Source: Deinococcus sonorensis KR-87 (GTDB taxonomy: Bacteria > Deinococcota > Deinococci > Deinococcales > Deinococcaceae). From it: DNA of 64,000 nucleotides. A model generated the notes under the pieces. That model was not told where the DNA came from and ran no database searches. It saw only the letters and a program-made list of their open reading frames with translations. The DNA is taken from contig NZ_CP158297.1 in NCBI RefSeq assembly GCF_040256395.1, forward strand, positions 1-64,000, given 5' to 3'. Every line of letters starts with the position of its first letter. Within the stretch, counting starts at the first letter, position 1. The position numbers and the translations under genes are program-made. Below, piece after piece: positions 23,098 through 31,709 of this stretch.

Positions 23098-26000
23098 ATG
23101 ACCCACGCCACGCCCGCGCTGGAACAGCCGGACTACACTCCCCGCCAGCGCACCATCGCGTTCGTGACGGTGCTGCTGGCGGTGCTGCTGGCCAGCATGA
23201 ACCAGACCATCGTCTCGACCGCCGGCCCCGCCATCCAGAAGGCGCTGAACATCGAGAACAGCCTCTACTCCTGGATCACCACCGCGTACCTCCTCGCCAG
23301 CACCACCTTCGTGCCGATCTACGGCAAGCTCAGTGACCTGGTCGGCCGCAAGGTGATCATGATGTTCGGTGTGGTCGTCTTCGTCCTCGGCTCCATCGTG
23401 TGCGGCCTGGCGAGCGGGGTTGGCATGCTGATCCTCGGGCGCGCGGTGCAGGGCCTCGGCGGCGCCGCGCTGCTGGGCCTGATGTACGCCGTGATCGCCG
23501 ACCTGTACCCGGTGGAGCAGCGCAGCCGCTACACCGCGCTGATCGGCGCGGTGTTCAGCCTCTCGACCGTGCTCGGCAGCATCCTCGGCGGGTACGTCAC
23601 CGACCACTTCGGCTGGCACAACGTGTTCTTCATCAGCGTGCCGCTCGGCGTGATCACCGTCGGCACCATGCTCTTCATGCCCGCCCTGCGGCAGCACCGC
23701 GAGCGCGCGCCTCTGGACCTGCTCGGCGCCGCGCTGCTGATCGTCTTCAGCGTCACCCTGCTGCTCGCCCTCTCGCTGGGCAAGACCACCGTCGCCCCCG
23801 GCGAGAGCGGCTTCGTGTGGGGCTCGTGGCAGATCCTCTCGCTGCTCGCCGCCGCCGTGGTGTCGCTGGTGTCGTTCATCACGGTGGAGCTCCGCGCGGC
23901 CGACCCGATCATCGACATCCGGCTGTTCAGGAACCGGACCTTCGCCGTCGCGAACGTCGTCACCTTCCTGGTCGGCATCGTGTTCTTCGCCGCCACGGTG
24001 TTCCTGCCGCTGTTTATGGTGAACGTGATCGGCCTGTCGGCCACCAACGCGGGCCTGACCACCTTTCCGTTGACCATCGGGCTGGTGATCAGCAGCATCA
24101 TCGCGGGGCAGGCGTTCGCCCGCTTCGGGAAACTCAAGCCGGTGATCTTCGTGGGTGGCCTGTTCCTGATGCTCGGCTTCGTGCTGATGGGCTACACCCT
24201 GCGGCTGGACAGCACCCAGTTCGAACTCACCTGGAAGATGATCGTGGTGGGCCTCGGCCTCGGGCCGGTCCTGCCGATGCTGACGCTGGCCATCCAGAGC
24301 AACGTCGGCCCCCGCGAGATCGGCGCCGCCACCGGCACCAACAGCTTCCTGCGGTCGCTCGGCAGCACCATCGGCGTGGCCTTCCTCGGCACCCTCTTCG
24401 CCTCCACCCTCAAAACCGAGATTCAGGACACCGTTGACACGGCAAAGCAGACGCTGCCGGCACCGATGCGCGCTCAGTTCGACCTGCAGAACACGTCCGG
24501 CAGCAAGACCAGCAGCAGCACCCAGAACTTTGACGCCGCGAAAGTCAAGCGCGACGCCATCCAGAAACTGGACGAGACGCGCGCCCGCTACGTCGCCGCG
24601 CTGCGCGACCACAACCCGCAGGCGATCCAGGCGCTGCTGAACGACCCCAAGACCGACCCGCAGCTGCGCGACGTCCTGAAGCAGGGTGGCTTCGAAGCGG
24701 CCATCCGGGCGGGCTTCGACAAGCAGCGAGACCTGCTCACCCGCGCGGTCCTGAAGGCGGATCCGGCGGCGATTCAAGCGGTCGTCTCGAACCCCCAGAC
24801 GCCCCAGGCGCTCAAGTCGGTGGTGCAGGGCGGCGTGAAGGCGCAGGTCAAAGCGAGCGTCGCGCAGCAGCGGGACCTGCTCACCCGCGCCCTGCTCTGG
24901 AACGACCCCGCGGCCGTCCGGGAGCTGTTGGCCAACCCCCAGACGCCCGCGGAGTTCCGCACGGTGCTGCGCAGCGGCGGCATCGAGGCCCAGGTGAAAG
25001 CCCAGTTCGCCCAGCAGCGCGCATTGCTCACCCGCGCCCTGCTGAACAACGACCAGACGGCGGTCCGGGACATCCTGGCCAACCCCCAGCTGCCCGCGGC
25101 GCTGAAGGGCGTCTTCCAGCACGGCGGCGTCCGCGCACAGGTGACGGCGGGCTTCGACGGGCAACGGACGCTGCTGACCGCCGCCATCCTCAACAACGAC
25201 CCCGCGGCCATCCAGAAGGTCCTGGGCAATGCGCAGACCCCGGCGGCCCTGAAGGCCCTCTTCCAGAACGGCGGCCTGGCGGCGAAGGTGGACGCGGGCC
25301 TCGCCCAGCAGCGTGACCTGCTGACCCGCGCCCTCCGGGACAACGACCCGCAGGCGGTCCAGGCGCTCCTGGCCGCCCCCACGACCCCCGCTGCGCTGCG
25401 GCAGGTCCTCGCCGCCGGGGGAATCCGCGCCGCGGTGAAGCGCGGCGTGGACGCGCAGAAAGCGGCCATTGCGGCGGCCGTGCAGGCCGGCGACGTCACG
25501 CCCCTGCTGAGCAGGCCGTCGCTGCCCCAGCCGCTCCGGGACGCCCTGGCCCACCTGCCCGCCGAGGCCCTCGCAACGCCCGAGGCCCGGGCGGCCACCC
25601 TGGCGGCGCTGACCGCACGGCTCGACGCGGCTGAACCCGCGGCAGCGGACGCCGCGGTGAACGCGGCCCTCAAGGACGCCCAGGGGCGCCTGGACGCCGC
25701 GCGACCCCAGGCCCTGAACGCGGCCCGCCACACCGCGCTGACGCAGGTCCTGGCGGGGCTGAACGCCACAGAGCAGCAGACCCTCCAGACCGCGCCGCGG
25801 CAGGCGCTGGACAAGATCCTGGCCGGTCTGGATGCCCAGGAGCCCGCCGTGCTCGCCTCCGCCCCGCAGCAGGCCCTGCACGCGGCCCTCGTCAAAGTGG
25901 ACGTCGCGGAACAGACCGCCCTGAACACCGCGCCCCAGCAGGCCCTGAAGACCATCCTGGCGAACCTCGACGCCAAGGAGCAGCAGGCGCTCGCCACCAC

Positions 26001-26250
26001 GCCCCGCGCGAGCCTGGCCAAGATCGTGAACGGCATCGACGACGCCAAGACGAAGGTCGTGCCGGTGATTGACAAGATCGGCACGGGCATCAAGCAGGCC
26101 TTCACGGACGCCGTGGAGTTGCTGTACCGGGTGGGGCTGATGGTCGCCGCCCTCTCCCTGGTCATCAGCCTGTTCCTCAAGGAAGCGCGGCCCCGCACGG
26201 TGACCCGCGAACAGGTGAAGGAGGACGAGCTGCGGTCCATCGAGGTCTGA
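23098..26250 (+). CDS. DHA2-family MFS exporter with a giant repeat-rich insertion
   Basis: 1050 residues, start at 23098 (MTHATPALEQ) with GGAG seven bases before. Residues 1-440 form thirteen helices of an EmrB/QacA exporter (LLASMNQTIVSTAGPAI; LSDLVGRKVIM; GSILGGYVTDHFGWHNVFFISVPLG). Instead of a short loop, about 560 residues come before helix 14 (near 1005-1030). The insert has an amphipathic helical lead, then five clear copies and two weaker ones of a 49-residue repeat (about 492-821; consensus QQRDLLTRALL-NDP-AV--LL-NPQTP), a charged helical stretch, and four to five copies of a 23-residue repeat (about 880-981). Helix counting puts the insert outside the cytoplasm. Ordinary family members have about 450-650 residues. 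The insert could be a periplasmic adaptor or coiled rod reaching the outer envelope. Controlled by the divergent MarR gene. Confidence 0.9.
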   Translation: MTHATPALEQPDYTPRQRTIAFVTVLLAVLLASMNQTIVSTAGPAIQKALNIENSLYSWITTAYLLASTTFVPIYGKLSDLVGRKVIMMFGVVVFVLGSIVCGLASGVGMLILGRAVQGLGGAALLGLMYAVIADLYPVEQRSRYTALIGAVFSLSTVLGSILGGYVTDHFGWHNVFFISVPLGVITVGTMLFMPALRQHRERAPLDLLGAALLIVFSVTLLLALSLGKTTVAPGESGFVWGSWQILSLLAAAVVSLVSFITVELRAADPIIDIRLFRNRTFAVANVVTFLVGIVFFAATVFLPLFMVNVIGLSATNAGLTTFPLTIGLVISSIIAGQAFARFGKLKPVIFVGGLFLMLGFVLMGYTLRLDSTQFELTWKMIVVGLGLGPVLPMLTLAIQSNVGPREIGAATGTNSFLRSLGSTIGVAFLGTLFASTLKTEIQDTVDTAKQTLPAPMRAQFDLQNTSGSKTSSSTQNFDAAKVKRDAIQKLDETRARYVAALRDHNPQAIQALLNDPKTDPQLRDVLKQGGFEAAIRAGFDKQRDLLTRAVLKADPAAIQAVVSNPQTPQALKSVVQGGVKAQVKASVAQQRDLLTRALLWNDPAAVRELLANPQTPAEFRTVLRSGGIEAQVKAQFAQQRALLTRALLNNDQTAVRDILANPQLPAALKGVFQHGGVRAQVTAGFDGQRTLLTAAILNNDPAAIQKVLGNAQTPAALKALFQNGGLAAKVDAGLAQQRDLLTRALRDNDPQAVQALLAAPTTPAALRQVLAAGGIRAAVKRGVDAQKAAIAAAVQAGDVTPLLSRPSLPQPLRDALAHLPAEALATPEARAATLAALTARLDAAEPAAADAAVNAALKDAQGRLDAARPQALNAARHTALTQVLAGLNATEQQTLQTAPRQALDKILAGLDAQEPAVLASAPQQALHAALVKVDVAEQTALNTAPQQALKTILANLDAKEQQALATTPRASLAKIVNGIDDAKTKVVPVIDKIGTGIKQAFTDAVELLYRVGLMVAALSLVISLFLKEARPRTVTREQVKEDELRSIEV
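24571..25560 (+). repeat. 49-codon tandem repeats inside the exporter gene
   Basis: Unit starts: 24571 (weak), 24718, 24862, 25009, 25156, 25303 and 25450 (partial). Units are 144 or 147 bases. Each encodes two helices around NDP and NPQTP turns and ends GG(I/V)xAxVxAxF. The repeat is conserved in protein but varies in DNA, so it is old rather than a fresh expansion. Confidence 0.85.
25735..26040 (+). repeat. 23-codon tandem repeats inside the exporter gene
   Basis: Four full 69-base units start at 25735, 25804, 25873 and 25942, with a partial fifth from 26011. Consensus ALxxILAxLDAxEQxALxTAPQQ; probably a helical hairpin or rod. Distinct from the preceding 49-codon repeat. Confidence 0.8.
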
Positions 26251-26256
26251 CGCACG

Positions 26257-26286
26257 CCCGGCCTGGACCACCTGGTCCGGGCCGGG
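26257..26286 (+). terminator. Terminator of the repeat-containing exporter gene
   Basis: Fourteen-base arms (26257-26270, 26273-26286) with one G-U pair and a 2-base centre, beginning 6 bases after the stop codon. Confidence 0.65.
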
Positions 26287-26319
26287 GGCAGCGCGCGTCT
26301 GAAGGACCGGTCTCGTTGT

Positions 26320-26347
26320 GGCCGGGGTGGCAGCTGCCACCCCGGCC
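26320..26347. terminator. 28-base perfect palindrome, second terminator candidate
   Basis: Arms 26320-26333 and 26334-26347 are exact complements with no loop bases. It lies between the exporter gene and the convergent GNAT gene 400 bases away. It could stop transcription in either direction, or be a protein-binding site. Confidence 0.5.
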
Positions 26348-26748
26348 TCGTGTTGGACATTTACGCGCGTCAAGGCGCCGCACGACCGCCGCCGGCTCGT
26401 CGCCAGCACGCCAGCAGAGGTGCGCCCAACGGCACTTGAGCGGGCCGTGGCCTTCGGGCGCACGTCGGTGCGGTGCTCGACCATCGTCCCGGTGGCTGTG
26501 AACCGCCGGTCAACCGGACTGCCCCAGCGCTCGGGCCCGTCCCACCTGGAGCGGGTCGCGACCCGGCGTGAAGCGTATGCCGTTGGAGCAGGCCGAGCTC
26601 TCTTGAGCGTGGCCCGGACGACTGGAGCGGACCGAAGGGGTGCAGGGGCGCGGGCGCCGCTGGCCTCAGGTCTGTCGTGGACGTGCCCATCCGGTACGCC
26701 CCTCCCGCCCAGCGGGTAAGTTCGCTGCAAGCAGGGCGAGCGGCACCA
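26348..26748. other. No gene recognised
   Basis: 400 bases between a palindrome and the stop of the GNAT gene. Overlapping GC-rich frames exist but none looks like a protein. Confidence 0.5.
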
Positions 26749-27270
26749 TCACCCGGTCGTGTCTTTCGGCGAGACTGGGCGGGGGGCATCCTGGAAGCCC
26801 AGGCGTTCGTACAGCTGAACGGCGGGGGTATTCGCGCGCGTCACCACCAGATCCAGCGTCTGGTGTCCCTGCTCAAGCAGCGTGTTGATGACGCTGCTCA
26901 AGACGAGCCGCGCCAGGCCTTTGCGTTTGTGGGCCGCGGCGGTCATGGTGAACGCCACGAACGGGACGGGCGCTTCGCCCCACAGGGTCACCAGCACCGC
27001 CGCGACCACCCGGCCATCGTGATCGACGAGCCGTGAGGTGGAGGGCATGAACATGCCGTACTCACCACGCTTCAGCGCGTGAAGTTCATGGAAGGCGTCG
27101 TCAAGCGAAGCCCCCTCGTCGAAGTCGACCGTGCCCCGGTACGCGTCGAGCATCAGGGCTGCCAGGGCGGGCAGGTCCTCGGTGCGGAACGCGCGCGTCG
27201 TGAATCCATCGATCAGGGGGAGGGTCTGCGGGCGGAGGGTGAGGCGCATCAGGCGGCGGGGGTGGGTCAT
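26749..27270 (-). CDS. GNAT N-acetyltransferase
   Basis: 173 residues from ATG 27270 (MTHPRRLMRLTLRP); a second in-frame ATG seven codons later is possible. The acetyl-CoA site reads TAAAHKRKGLARLVLSSVI near residues 115-135 (basic R/K-x-x-G-x-G/A pattern, with the family's VAFTMT strand before it), then the C-terminal NTPAVQLYERLGFQ. The substrate cannot be told. It lies 86 bases after an ArsR-like regulator on the same strand and may be cotranscribed with it. Confidence 0.88.
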   Translation of the reverse strand: MTHPRRLMRLTLRPQTLPLIDGFTTRAFRTEDLPALAALMLDAYRGTVDFDEGASLDDAFHELHALKRGEYGMFMPSTSRLVDHDGRVVAAVLVTLWGEAPVPFVAFTMTAAAHKRKGLARLVLSSVINTLLEQGHQTLDLVVTRANTPAVQLYERLGFQDAPRPVSPKDTTG

Positions 27271-27356
27271 GGCTTCCCTTCGTCCCGGCACGGGCGTGCC
27301 GGAGTGGTTCGTGGGCCGGTGAGCGCGCCCGGGCGAACCGGCCGTACTCACCGTGT

Positions 27357-28016
27357 TCAAGGCGTCTCGTGCGGGACCAGCAGCATGCGCAGCGAGTAGG
27401 ACGTCGCGCTGTCCGAGGCCGGACGCAGGTACCGGGTGAGCAGGGCGCGCAGATCCTCCCGGAAGAGCGCGGCATCCGCGGGTGACATGGGGAACCCCAG
27501 CGCGAACACGTCGAGGAAATCTGCATCCGGCGCGGAGAGCGTCCCGATCGGCTGCCCGTCAGTCCGCACGCGGCGCATGTGCGCCCGGCCGCCCTCGCCG
27601 CTGAACTCCAGCATCCACTCGCCGGGCCCAACGTGCGTGTGTAACCACCGCTCGATGTCGCGCTGCAGGACGGTGTTCACGAACGTCCCGTCGACCGTGA
27701 GTGCGTGCGTCACGTCGGCGTGGGTCGTGGCATCGAATGGGAGGTAGAAGCGGTCCGCGACGGCGCGGTAGCGTTTTTCGGGGCGGCCACGCCGAGGGAC
27801 TTCCCGGACGAAGTGCAGGAGGCCGACCGCCTGCAATTGACGGACGCGGTACAGGACGCTGTTCGGGTGCTCGTGCAGTCCTCGGGCGACTTCCGGCACG
27901 CTGCGCTCCATTCCGAGGAACGGTTCAAGGTAGCGGCGGCGGGCGGGATCGCTCAGGAACTTCGCGGCGGCCGGGTCGCGAACAAGAAACGCGTCAGAAG
28001 GCACTCTGTTCGACAT
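27357..28016 (-). CDS. ArsR-like winged-helix transcriptional regulator
   Basis: 219 residues from ATG 28016 (MSNRVPSDAFLV). The N-terminal 90 residues are an ArsR/HTH_20-type winged helix: DPARRRYLEPFLGMERSVPEVARGLHEHPNSVLYRVRQLQAVGLLHFV, then the wing RRGRPEKRYRAV. The C-terminal 120 residues (RFYLPFDATTHADV...) recall the large ligand-binding part of the 'helix-turn-helix domain-containing' group that binds no metal; no metal-chelating cysteine pair is present. It probably controls itself and the GNAT gene downstream. Confidence 0.85.
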   Translation of the reverse strand: MSNRVPSDAFLVRDPAAAKFLSDPARRRYLEPFLGMERSVPEVARGLHEHPNSVLYRVRQLQAVGLLHFVREVPRRGRPEKRYRAVADRFYLPFDATTHADVTHALTVDGTFVNTVLQRDIERWLHTHVGPGEWMLEFSGEGGRAHMRRVRTDGQPIGTLSAPDADFLDVFALGFPMSPADAALFREDLRALLTRYLRPASDSATSYSLRMLLVPHETP

Positions 28017-28296
28017 GGTACCGGACGGAGGGCGGGGAACGCGGGTGGGGAGGCACACGTCATGATCCGCGGTCCTCATCGTGAGCGTCGCCCCTCAATT
28101 TCAGGATGACCAGGCCACTCAACTCCCCGAGACATCGACCCTCACCTGGGGCGGCGGGGACGGGCGGTGGCCGTCCCAAGAAGGCAGTGGTCACCACGAC
28201 TGGTCCTGTCGCTGCTCGGTGCACGGAACGGTAGGCGGCCGGGAACGCCCGCGCCGGCGTACAGCTGCACCCGCGCCACCTTGATGACGGTTCCAG

Positions 28297-28848
28297 TTGA
28301 GCTCCCTGATCTTGCACCCGAACGTCCCGGTGGAGCTGACCCTGCGTGACCCGGTGCAGTACTTCGCGCTCGACAAGGTGAGCGACCTGGGGCTGACCGC
28401 GCTGGACCTGCGTGGCGCCGGACTGCACATGCGGCTGTATACCGCGGCGGGGCAGCTGCTCGCCGAGGGCGTGGATCAGTCGCCCAGCACGCCGGGCGAG
28501 ACGATCGCGCTGCCGGCCCACCACACCATCCTGAGCGTGGAACGCGCGGACCACCTCAGCACCCCGGTCTCGGGCGAGCCGGTCGGCGTGCCTGCCCGAC
28601 TGACCATCTCCACCGGATGCGAACGCCCCCTGAGGCTGGCAGGGGTGCGTTCGCCCGGTTCGCCCACCGACGGGCGTTCGTCCCTGACGCCAGCGTCGTC
28701 CGCTGAGGTGCCGGCTGCAGCTGTTCTCCTGAACGCCGGTGCCGGGCATCCACGCGCCGCCCGTGCTGGGCCTGCCGAGGGCACGCACGTGCAGACCAGA
28801 CGCTGCACATTGCGGGCCCCCTCGCTTCGTGGAAGAATTCTAGGGTGA
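28297..28848 (+). CDS. Fragment with a PPC-like (pre-peptidase C-terminal) beta domain
   Basis: 183 codons from a TTG (28297), ending TGA 28846-28848 across the start of the DeoR gene. The first 95 residues look like a real beta-sandwich: PVELTLRDPVQYFALDKVS, GLHMRLYTAAGQLLAEG, ETIALPAHHTILSVERAD, which follows the pattern of PPC domains found after secreted proteases. The rest is low-complexity and probably not protein. There is no signal peptide, no peptidase part and no ribosome-binding site, so a remnant of a larger secreted protein is more likely than a working gene. Confidence 0.4.
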   Translation: MSSLILHPNVPVELTLRDPVQYFALDKVSDLGLTALDLRGAGLHMRLYTAAGQLLAEGVDQSPSTPGETIALPAHHTILSVERADHLSTPVSGEPVGVPARLTISTGCERPLRLAGVRSPGSPTDGRSSLTPASSAEVPAAAVLLNAGAGHPRAARAGPAEGTHVQTRRCTLRAPSLRGRILG

Positions 28849-29624
28849 GCACCACCACCGATCCTGACCGCCTGTTGCTCGATGACCGGCGGGCACGGAT
28901 TCTTCAGGACCTGCAGCGCGACGGCCGCGTCCTGAGCACGGTGCTCGCCCGCCGGTACGCGGTGTCCGAGGATGCCATCCGCCGGGACCTGCGTGAACTC
29001 GCCAGTCAGCACCTCCTCAAGCGCGTCCACGGCGGTGCCCTTCCCGTGTCCAACGCCTTTGAACCGTACGCCGTGCGACGCGTTCAGGAACCGCGCGCCA
29101 AGCAGGACGTTGCCGCGGCGGTTGCGCGCTGGGTGCGGCCGAACCAGGTGCTGTTCCTCGACGGTGGCAGCACCCTCACCGAGGTCATCGCGCACCTCCC
29201 CGCCGGGCTGAACCTCACGGTCATCACGAACAACCTGCACGCCGCCGTCGCGCTCACCGACCGCCCGGACATTCACGGGGTGCTGCTCGGCGGGACCATC
29301 GACAGCGCGAGCCACATCACCTCCGGCCTGCGCGCCCTGGAGGACATCCAGGCGGTTCGGGCGGACGCCTGCCTGCTGGGCGTGTGCGGCCTGCACCCCG
29401 AGCACGGCCTCACCGCCGCGCACCAAGAGGAAGCGCAGCTCAAGCGGGCGATGGTCCGTCAGTCCGCCGAGTGCGCGGTGGTGCTGACGCGCGACAAGCT
29501 CGGCACCACCGCCCCCTACGTGGTGCTGCCCGCCGCGGACATCGACACGCTGTTCATCGAACCGGACGTGAGCGGCGAGCAGCTCGCCCCGTACCGGCAG
29601 CTGGGCATCCAGGTCCTCCAGTAG
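28845..29624 (+). CDS. DeoR/GlpR-family transcriptional regulator
   Basis: 259 residues, GTG start at 28845 (VSTTTDPDRLLLDDRRARILQ). The DeoR N-terminal domain is complete: ILQDLQRDGRVLSTVLARRYAVSEDAIRRDLRELASQHLLKRVHGGAL. The C-terminal sugar-phosphate isomerase-like domain carries FLDGGSTLTEV, TVITNNLHAAVAL, GGTIDSAS and GVCGLHPEHGLT. Members repress sugar-use genes until a phosphorylated sugar binds. The next gene on the strand, 516 bases later, is an MFS transporter and a likely target. Ten codons of the preceding PPC fragment sit directly against this gene. Confidence 0.9.
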   Translation: MSTTTDPDRLLLDDRRARILQDLQRDGRVLSTVLARRYAVSEDAIRRDLRELASQHLLKRVHGGALPVSNAFEPYAVRRVQEPRAKQDVAAAVARWVRPNQVLFLDGGSTLTEVIAHLPAGLNLTVITNNLHAAVALTDRPDIHGVLLGGTIDSASHITSGLRALEDIQAVRADACLLGVCGLHPEHGLTAAHQEEAQLKRAMVRQSAECAVVLTRDKLGTTAPYVVLPAADIDTLFIEPDVSGEQLAPYRQLGIQVLQ

Positions 29625-30017
29625 CGTTCCGGCCGGCCGGTTCTCCCCGGGCACCCCCACGGTGCGCGTGGAGACCGGTCGGCTCGTTCGGCATGGCAAG
29701 CATGCGAGGACCACGACGGGTCCCAGAAGGTGCGGCTGTGCGGGAAGAGTGCCGCGCTGCAGGTTCCGGTTGCCCCGGCAGGGACGCTCTTGAACGAGAG
29801 GCGCATGTCCTCGGGGTGGTGACAACACCGCTGGAGGAAGGCGGCTCCAGTGCCAGGCCGGTGGAGCCCGGACCCAGCAGGCCGAACGCTGGGTGTGCGG
29901 TCATGTTGGGATGGCGCATCCTCAGAATCGTGCAAATCCATGCACCTTCGTGCGGCTGTATGGAAGCCTGACTCGAACGGCAATCCTCCTAACCTGGCAG
30001 GCAGTTGTCGAACTCAC
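29625..30017. other. No gene recognised
   Basis: About 390 bases between the DeoR gene and the promoter of the MFS gene. Small inverted repeats near 29625-29680 may end the deoR transcript. Confidence 0.4.
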
Positions 30018-30046
30018 TTGCCGCCAACAGGGATATTCCGTTATCT
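30018..30046 (+). promoter_or_regulatory. Promoter of the YbjJ-type MFS gene
   Basis: TTGCCG (30018-30023), 17-base spacer, TTATCT (30041-30046), in an unusually AT-rich stretch. It gives a leader of about 90 bases that contains the palindrome at 30106-30121. Confidence 0.6.
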
Positions 30047-30105
30047 TAACCGTTACAGACCACGTGCAACCGTCCGTGCTGGCATGTCGTCCGATTCTCC
30101 CGTCT

Positions 30106-30121
30106 GTGCACGAACGTGCAC
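30106..30121. promoter_or_regulatory. 16-base palindrome in the MFS leader
   Basis: GTGCACG-AA-CGTGCAC, exact arms of seven bases, 20 bases before the MFS start codon. A candidate operator for the DeoR-type regulator upstream; DeoR operators are not uniform enough to assign it by sequence. Confidence 0.45.
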
Positions 30122-30140
30122 GAATCGCCCCAGGAGCCCC

Positions 30141-31352
30141 ATGACCCATGACGACGCCCGCCTTCGCCTTGCCCCTGACGCCACAGACACCTCCCGCGCC
30201 CGCCAGATCGCGGCGGCCCGCTTCGCCGTCCGCGCCGTCTTCTTCGTCAACGGCCTCGCGATGGCCACCTGGGTCGTCAACATTCCCCGCATCCGGGACC
30301 ACCTCGGCCTGAATCCCGCCACCGTCGGCACCGCCCTCCTCGGCATCGCCATCGGCAGCCTCATCGCCATGCCCCGCACCGGGCACCTCACGCACCGCCA
30401 CGGCACCCGGCGCGTCACCGTGGTCGCGGGCGTGCTGGCGGCCCTCACGCTGCTGCTCCCCTTCCTCGCCCCCAACCTGTTGACACTGTTCGCTGCGCTG
30501 CTGGTGTTCGGCGCGGCGAACGGCGTGATGGACGTCGCCATGAACGCACAGGGCGTCGTGGTGGAACGCGCTGGACACCAGCCGGTGATGTCCAGCTTCC
30601 ACGCGGCCTTCTCCTTCGGCACCCTCGCGGGCGCGCTGCTGGGCAGCGTCCTGCTCGGCGTGGGCCTCGCGCCCCTCCCGCACGCCCTGATTGTCAGCGC
30701 CGCGTTCCTCACCCTGCTCGCCTGGGCCGGCCGGCTCATGCTGCCCCGGCACGAGGACACCACCGAACCCGCACCGGGGGATCCGGCGGAGGCCACGCCT
30801 GCCCGGAACGGCACCGGTCTGGTGGCGCTGCTGGGCGTGCTGTGCTTCCTGGGGATGCTTGGTGAGGGCGCCATCGGCGACTGGAGCGGCCTGTACTCGA
30901 CCGACGTCCTGCACGTGTCTGGCGCGCTGGTGGGCGCGTCTTTCACCGCCTTCACCCTCGCCATGACGGTGGCGCGCCTGGTCGGGGATGGCTGGCGCAG
31001 CCGGTTCGGGGACGCGCGCGTCGTGACCGTCGGCGCCCTCCTCAGTGGGGTGGGGCTGCTGCTGGGCCTGGTCACGTTGCATCCCCTGCTGGCCGCGCTG
31101 GGCTTCCTGGTGTTCGGTATCGGCGTCGCGAACGTGGTGCCTGTCCTGTACGGCACGGCCGGGCACGCCTTCGCCGCCAGGGGCATCGCGCAGGTCGCGA
31201 GCATCGGGTACGCCGGGTTCCTCGCGGGCCCCCCACTGATCGGGTACGTGTCGCATGAGACGTCGCTGCGGGTCGGCATGATCGTGATCGGGGCCAGCCT
31301 GTTGGCCGTGGGGGGGTGTGCGCCGCTGGTGTACCGCCGCCTGTCCCGCTGA
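30141..31352 (+). CDS. MFS transporter, YbjJ/FucP-like
   Basis: 403 residues; ATG at 30141 follows AGGAG by four bases (MTHDDARLRL). Twelve hydrophobic helices. The first pair contains FFVNGLAMATWVVNIPRIRDHLGLNPATVGTALL and later NGVMDVAMNAQGVVVERAG and FGTLAGALLGSVLLG, the hallmarks of the YbjJ group that is related to fucose and N-acetylglucosamine permeases. Probably imports or exports a sugar-like compound. The DeoR-type regulator encoded upstream supports a role with sugars or their derivatives. Confidence 0.88.
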   Translation: MTHDDARLRLAPDATDTSRARQIAAARFAVRAVFFVNGLAMATWVVNIPRIRDHLGLNPATVGTALLGIAIGSLIAMPRTGHLTHRHGTRRVTVVAGVLAALTLLLPFLAPNLLTLFAALLVFGAANGVMDVAMNAQGVVVERAGHQPVMSSFHAAFSFGTLAGALLGSVLLGVGLAPLPHALIVSAAFLTLLAWAGRLMLPRHEDTTEPAPGDPAEATPARNGTGLVALLGVLCFLGMLGEGAIGDWSGLYSTDVLHVSGALVGASFTAFTLAMTVARLVGDGWRSRFGDARVVTVGALLSGVGLLLGLVTLHPLLAALGFLVFGIGVANVVPVLYGTAGHAFAARGIAQVASIGYAGFLAGPPLIGYVSHETSLRVGMIVIGASLLAVGGCAPLVYRRLSR

Positions 31353-31425
31353 CGAGGCGCTTCAACCGGGCGACCGTTGTCCATCGGGTTGATGACAGGC
31401 CCGTCAGACCGATGCGAAGTCAAGC

Positions 31426-31464
31426 GGCGCGACCGGGAGCCCTGCCACGGTTCCCGGTCGCGCC
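31426..31464. terminator. Terminator after the YbjJ-type MFS gene
   Basis: Thirteen-base perfect arms (31426-31438, 31452-31464) with a 13-base loop, 73 bases after the stop codon. Convergent with the lipoprotein gene ending at 31710. Confidence 0.55.
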
Positions 31465-31709
31465 TTGATGATGGGGGCACCGGTAGGGATGGCGCCCGGC
31501 ACGGGTGAGGACGGCGGTGAGCGAGCGCGGCGGCGTGCTCAAGCTTCCCTGAAGTGGCCCCCTGAACCCGCAACGGCAGTCCTGATCCGGCGCCGACATG
31601 CAGCTGTCGTTCCGAAGGGTCGCCCTCCCGACCGGCAGTGGAGGGGCCGCACGTCTGGAACTACCGACGCCGGGTTCAGGCAACGCCCCGCTGCCCTTGC
31701 GGAATGAAG

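Noticed and set aside
24571..25560. Repeats in the exporter read as a CRISPR-like or recombination array
   Set aside because: Units are coding, 144-147 bases long and vary freely at synonymous sites; they are protein repeats.
22480..26730. 1416-codon open frame on the minus strand through the exporter gene
   Set aside because: Only its end (marR, 22480-22953) is real. The rest is repetitive histidine- and arginine-rich sequence mirroring the MFS gene on the other strand, a known effect of high GC.
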